Source of the DNA: Chondrilla cf. caribensis
Taxonomy: Eukaryota > Porifera > Demospongiae > Chondrillida > Chondrillidae
DNA: 64,000 nt
Assembly (NCBI GenBank): GCA_964020155.1
Contig: OZ026566.1
Coordinates: 1,916,789 to 1,980,788, forward strand
Reading direction: 5' to 3'
Under the pieces are notes generated by a model that did no database searches, was not told the DNA's origin, and saw only the letters and a list, made by a program, of their open reading frames with translations. The translations under genes were made by a program, and so were the position numbers. Positions 61,488-64,000 of this stretch are shown one piece after another. Numbering within the stretch: position 1 is the stretch's first letter; each line of letters opens with the position of its first letter.

Positions 61488-64000
61488 CACACCTTGCCAG
61501 ACACTATTTACATCAGCTTTGCTGTATCATATATTGTGTCTGTGTCCGAGGTCACACCTACTACGTCTTCATCTTTTATTTCATTACATGCATTGTATCT
61601 TATGTTTACCATCGTGAAGTTGAATAATGAAGGTCTTTCTCCCCGTTTTAATGGCACAGAGGACAGGCAGGAGAGACTTAAGTCTCCAACGATGGAGGTT
61701 CATAGGGGTAGGGAGAGTATTCGAAAACCTGCTAGGAGCAGGAACGAGAGCTGGCCTTTTGACAGTCCGTCCATGATTCTTCTCCATAGGGATGCTTCTT
61801 TAAATTACAATAGTAAACTGGGATGCATTCATTTACATTCAATTCAGTATAATATTTAACAAGGTTCCAGACTACTTTCACTAATTTTATCAGGCACGAT
61901 CATTACTGTATACCCGTGAACCTGCATAAGATTTGTTGCATCTAGAACCTTGTCGCTGATTAGAGAGGTGCATGGAATCGCTAAAGAAAGAGGAAGATGC
62001 ACTCTCACCCGGTAAGAAGAGCGAACAAACCTCGAAGAACAAGAACCGCATATGTTGCCAGAGAGGGAAAAAGAGGCATCATATAGCGAGGTGGTGAGAA
62101 GATGTAAGAAGAAGGAACAACGCCAAAGAAGAGAAGACCCGAAACCGGTCGAGTTGAGGCAAGAAAAGAAGAAAAAATACGGTCGAGAAACGGTCCATGG
62201 CAACAGGAAAGAGTACTACTCAATCTCCATCGTGAGCAGGAGAGTTTGTAGGAAGGAGGAAGCTGTGGGGAACCAAGAAAGTAGACACTGAAGAGGATGT
62301 GGTGGGTAGGATACCTGAGGCTGCGTCAATTGAGGTTAAGCGTGTTCAAGAGTGAAGATGGTCGTTGCAGGTGGTGGTTCTGGCTGTAGGGGAAGAATCT
62401 ATTTTAAAGTTGGTGGATAGAGGTGACTATGGAGATTTTTGAAATGTTGAGAAGAAATCACCTTTTTTTAGACTTAATAGTTGTGCGGGTTCTGTTCATT
62501 AGTGGGTGAAGGGATGGCAGTGCCGGGTAGTGGCTCCATGGGGGGGAATAGGGTGGATTTTGATATGACATTAGAGAGTGTTGATTGTGGGGAGACTGAG
62601 CTTGGGAAAATGAGAATGATGTGTTGGAATGTGTCTGGGTGGTCTAGCAATGAGGGGACAAATGGTGGCAAATCAGTGGGGGATCAGGATATACGGGCAA
62701 AAATAATCAACTCTGGTCAATTTGCAACCTGATATTGTGTGTCTTACTGAGACTTGGTTGAGAGGGGATGAGGATGTGGTCTTCAATAGTTATGAGTGGT
62801 TTGATCATAACAGAGTATCAGTGACTAGGAAAGCAGTGAGAGGTTCAGGTGGGGTTGGTCTGTTGGTTAAATATGGATACAGCAAGACTGGTCGGTAGAG
62901 GTGGTTGATGTACAGCTTGAAGATGTGATTAGGGTGAAGTTCCAGCAAAAGCAGGCTTCCCATGTATTCTGTCTGTTGGTGTGCTGTTTACCGCCTGCTA
63001 GCTTAGTCGAGACGTAGATATAGAAGAGTGCGTTCATTTTTTGGGGGGATCGGGTCGAAAAGTTCAAGATAGAAGGTCAGGTGGTGGTATGTGGTGATTT
63101 CAATGCAAGATGTGGTGGGTTAAGTGATATGGATGGAGATCTAAACAGGTGTAGTATTGACTTGGTGAAGAATACACATGAATCCAGGGTACTTCTGGTT
63201 GTTTTGCTTATTTGATGTCATCAGATGGTTGGCTTGGTGGAGGCTATAAGAATTTGAGGATTTGATGGTGGGAAATGGCTTTGTTGCCGTTAATGCAGAA
63301 ATTTGTGACAGTTTTGAAAGTTGGAAAGCACAACACCTGCAATGGGATGGTGAGAATGACAGCCATACATACCTTACAATGAAACTGTTAGTCCATGGTG
63401 GGCTTCCTCTCACAGCAAGAGTGCAAGATTAAAGACTGCATATTTGTGCATTTTCATTTTCCTGTCCATTGATGACCTGAATGGCCTGTTTGCATTTATT
63501 TAGCTAGAAATCCATATGTTTAACATTATAGTGATGATACCATGTTTGTGTACTTAATTTGATACTTATGTGATAGAAGATGATGAATATGTAAAGTGTG
63601 ACCTGCACAGTGTGTCAACATCCTAACAAAGCTTATCAAATTCTCCTATGTATCCATTAATATTAATGTTGGTCAATATGAACTTTTATATTGAACTTCA
63701 TTCATGACTATATGTTTACTCAGTGTCGATGACTCCCGACCAAAGTGTATGTGTTCAATTGGAAGTTGCTGTATGGTCGAGAAAGCTACTCTGAAATAGT
63801 ATGCCTAGCATAACAGTTGTTTTTTGGGCAGCATTTTTCCCAGACGAACATTGGAAAGACATTAATTTTGTCACTTTTCAAGACAACTGTCTTAAAGTTT
63901 GTACAGATATACAAACATCAATCCTACCTGTACCTACATACCCTGCCTGCCATTCAGCTGATCGAGGCTATTCATAGATGAGGCTTTAATTACGTATGTT
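60936..64000 (+). repeat. 3,222-bp tandem direct repeat, copy 2 (cut by the right edge)
   Basis: This repeats 57714-60778 in the same orientation and in register to the window end. It contains second copies of the hammerhead-like motif (61153-61188), the (ATT)n tract (61429-61485), the ORF1-like fragment (about 61982-62292) and the endonuclease relic (about 62472-63182), with the same frame breaks. Confidence 0.93.
61153..61188 (+). ncRNA. Hammerhead-like motif, second copy
   Basis: Identical to the motif at 57931-57966, including the GAAA to AAAA change, as part of the tandem duplication. Confidence 0.5.

Overview
This window is nuclear DNA from an intron-rich, AT-rich invertebrate. Small exons carry canonical GT/AG junctions, and many introns are only 60-400 bases. 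The mix of metazoan genes with reverse transcriptase types I associate with sponges and cnidarians makes a demosponge my best guess, but that is an inference. I see no bacterial, viral or organellar segment.

Layout. (1) Positions 1-7792, minus: symplekin, an mRNA 3'-end-processing scaffold, complete at its N-terminus and cut by the left edge. (2) 7853-9754: a 1.9-kb non-autonomous DNA transposon with terminal inverted repeats (TIRs), full of CA microsatellite, ending about 60 bp from the symplekin start codon. (3) 10495-28600, minus: a complete Son of sevenless (SOS) Ras exchange factor of roughly 1,300 residues in about 33 exons (histone fold, DH, PH, RasGEF_N, RasGEF, proline-rich tail). 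Its 2.9-kb intron 10 holds a cluster of nested miniature transposons. (4) 30107-35375, plus: a secreted or lysosomal C45-type N-terminal nucleophile (Ntn) hydrolase of about 440 residues in ten exons. It shares a short 5' interval with the SOS side. (5) 35640-41180: two decayed reverse transcriptase elements and a tandem repeat with a tRNA-like T-arm. (6) 43177-50077, plus: hydroxypyruvate isomerase, 8 exons and about 269 residues. Its start codon abuts a transposon end, and its first intron contains a 2.9-kb decayed Tigger/pogo element whose transposase ends in a PHD finger. (7) 50706-50921, minus: an orphan N-terminal exon of a VRK-type kinase. (8) 53057-64000: a graveyard of mobile DNA. It holds a deletion derivative of the PHD-Tigger, a 5'-truncated CR1/L2-like LINE, the C-terminus of a second RT ORF, a Penelope-like GIY-YIG tail followed by a hammerhead-like motif, and a 3,222-bp direct tandem duplication carrying an APE-type LINE endonuclease.

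The four host genes are ordinary housekeeping or signalling genes and do not form a cluster with a shared function. Most of the unusual biology is in the mobile DNA: several TA-target miniature families, two of whose termini are themselves foldback palindromes, and repeated contact between transposon ends and host 5' regions. Exon boundaries were read by eye from splice consensus, reading frame and remembered family alignments. Domain identities are firm, but single boundaries may be off by a few bases.
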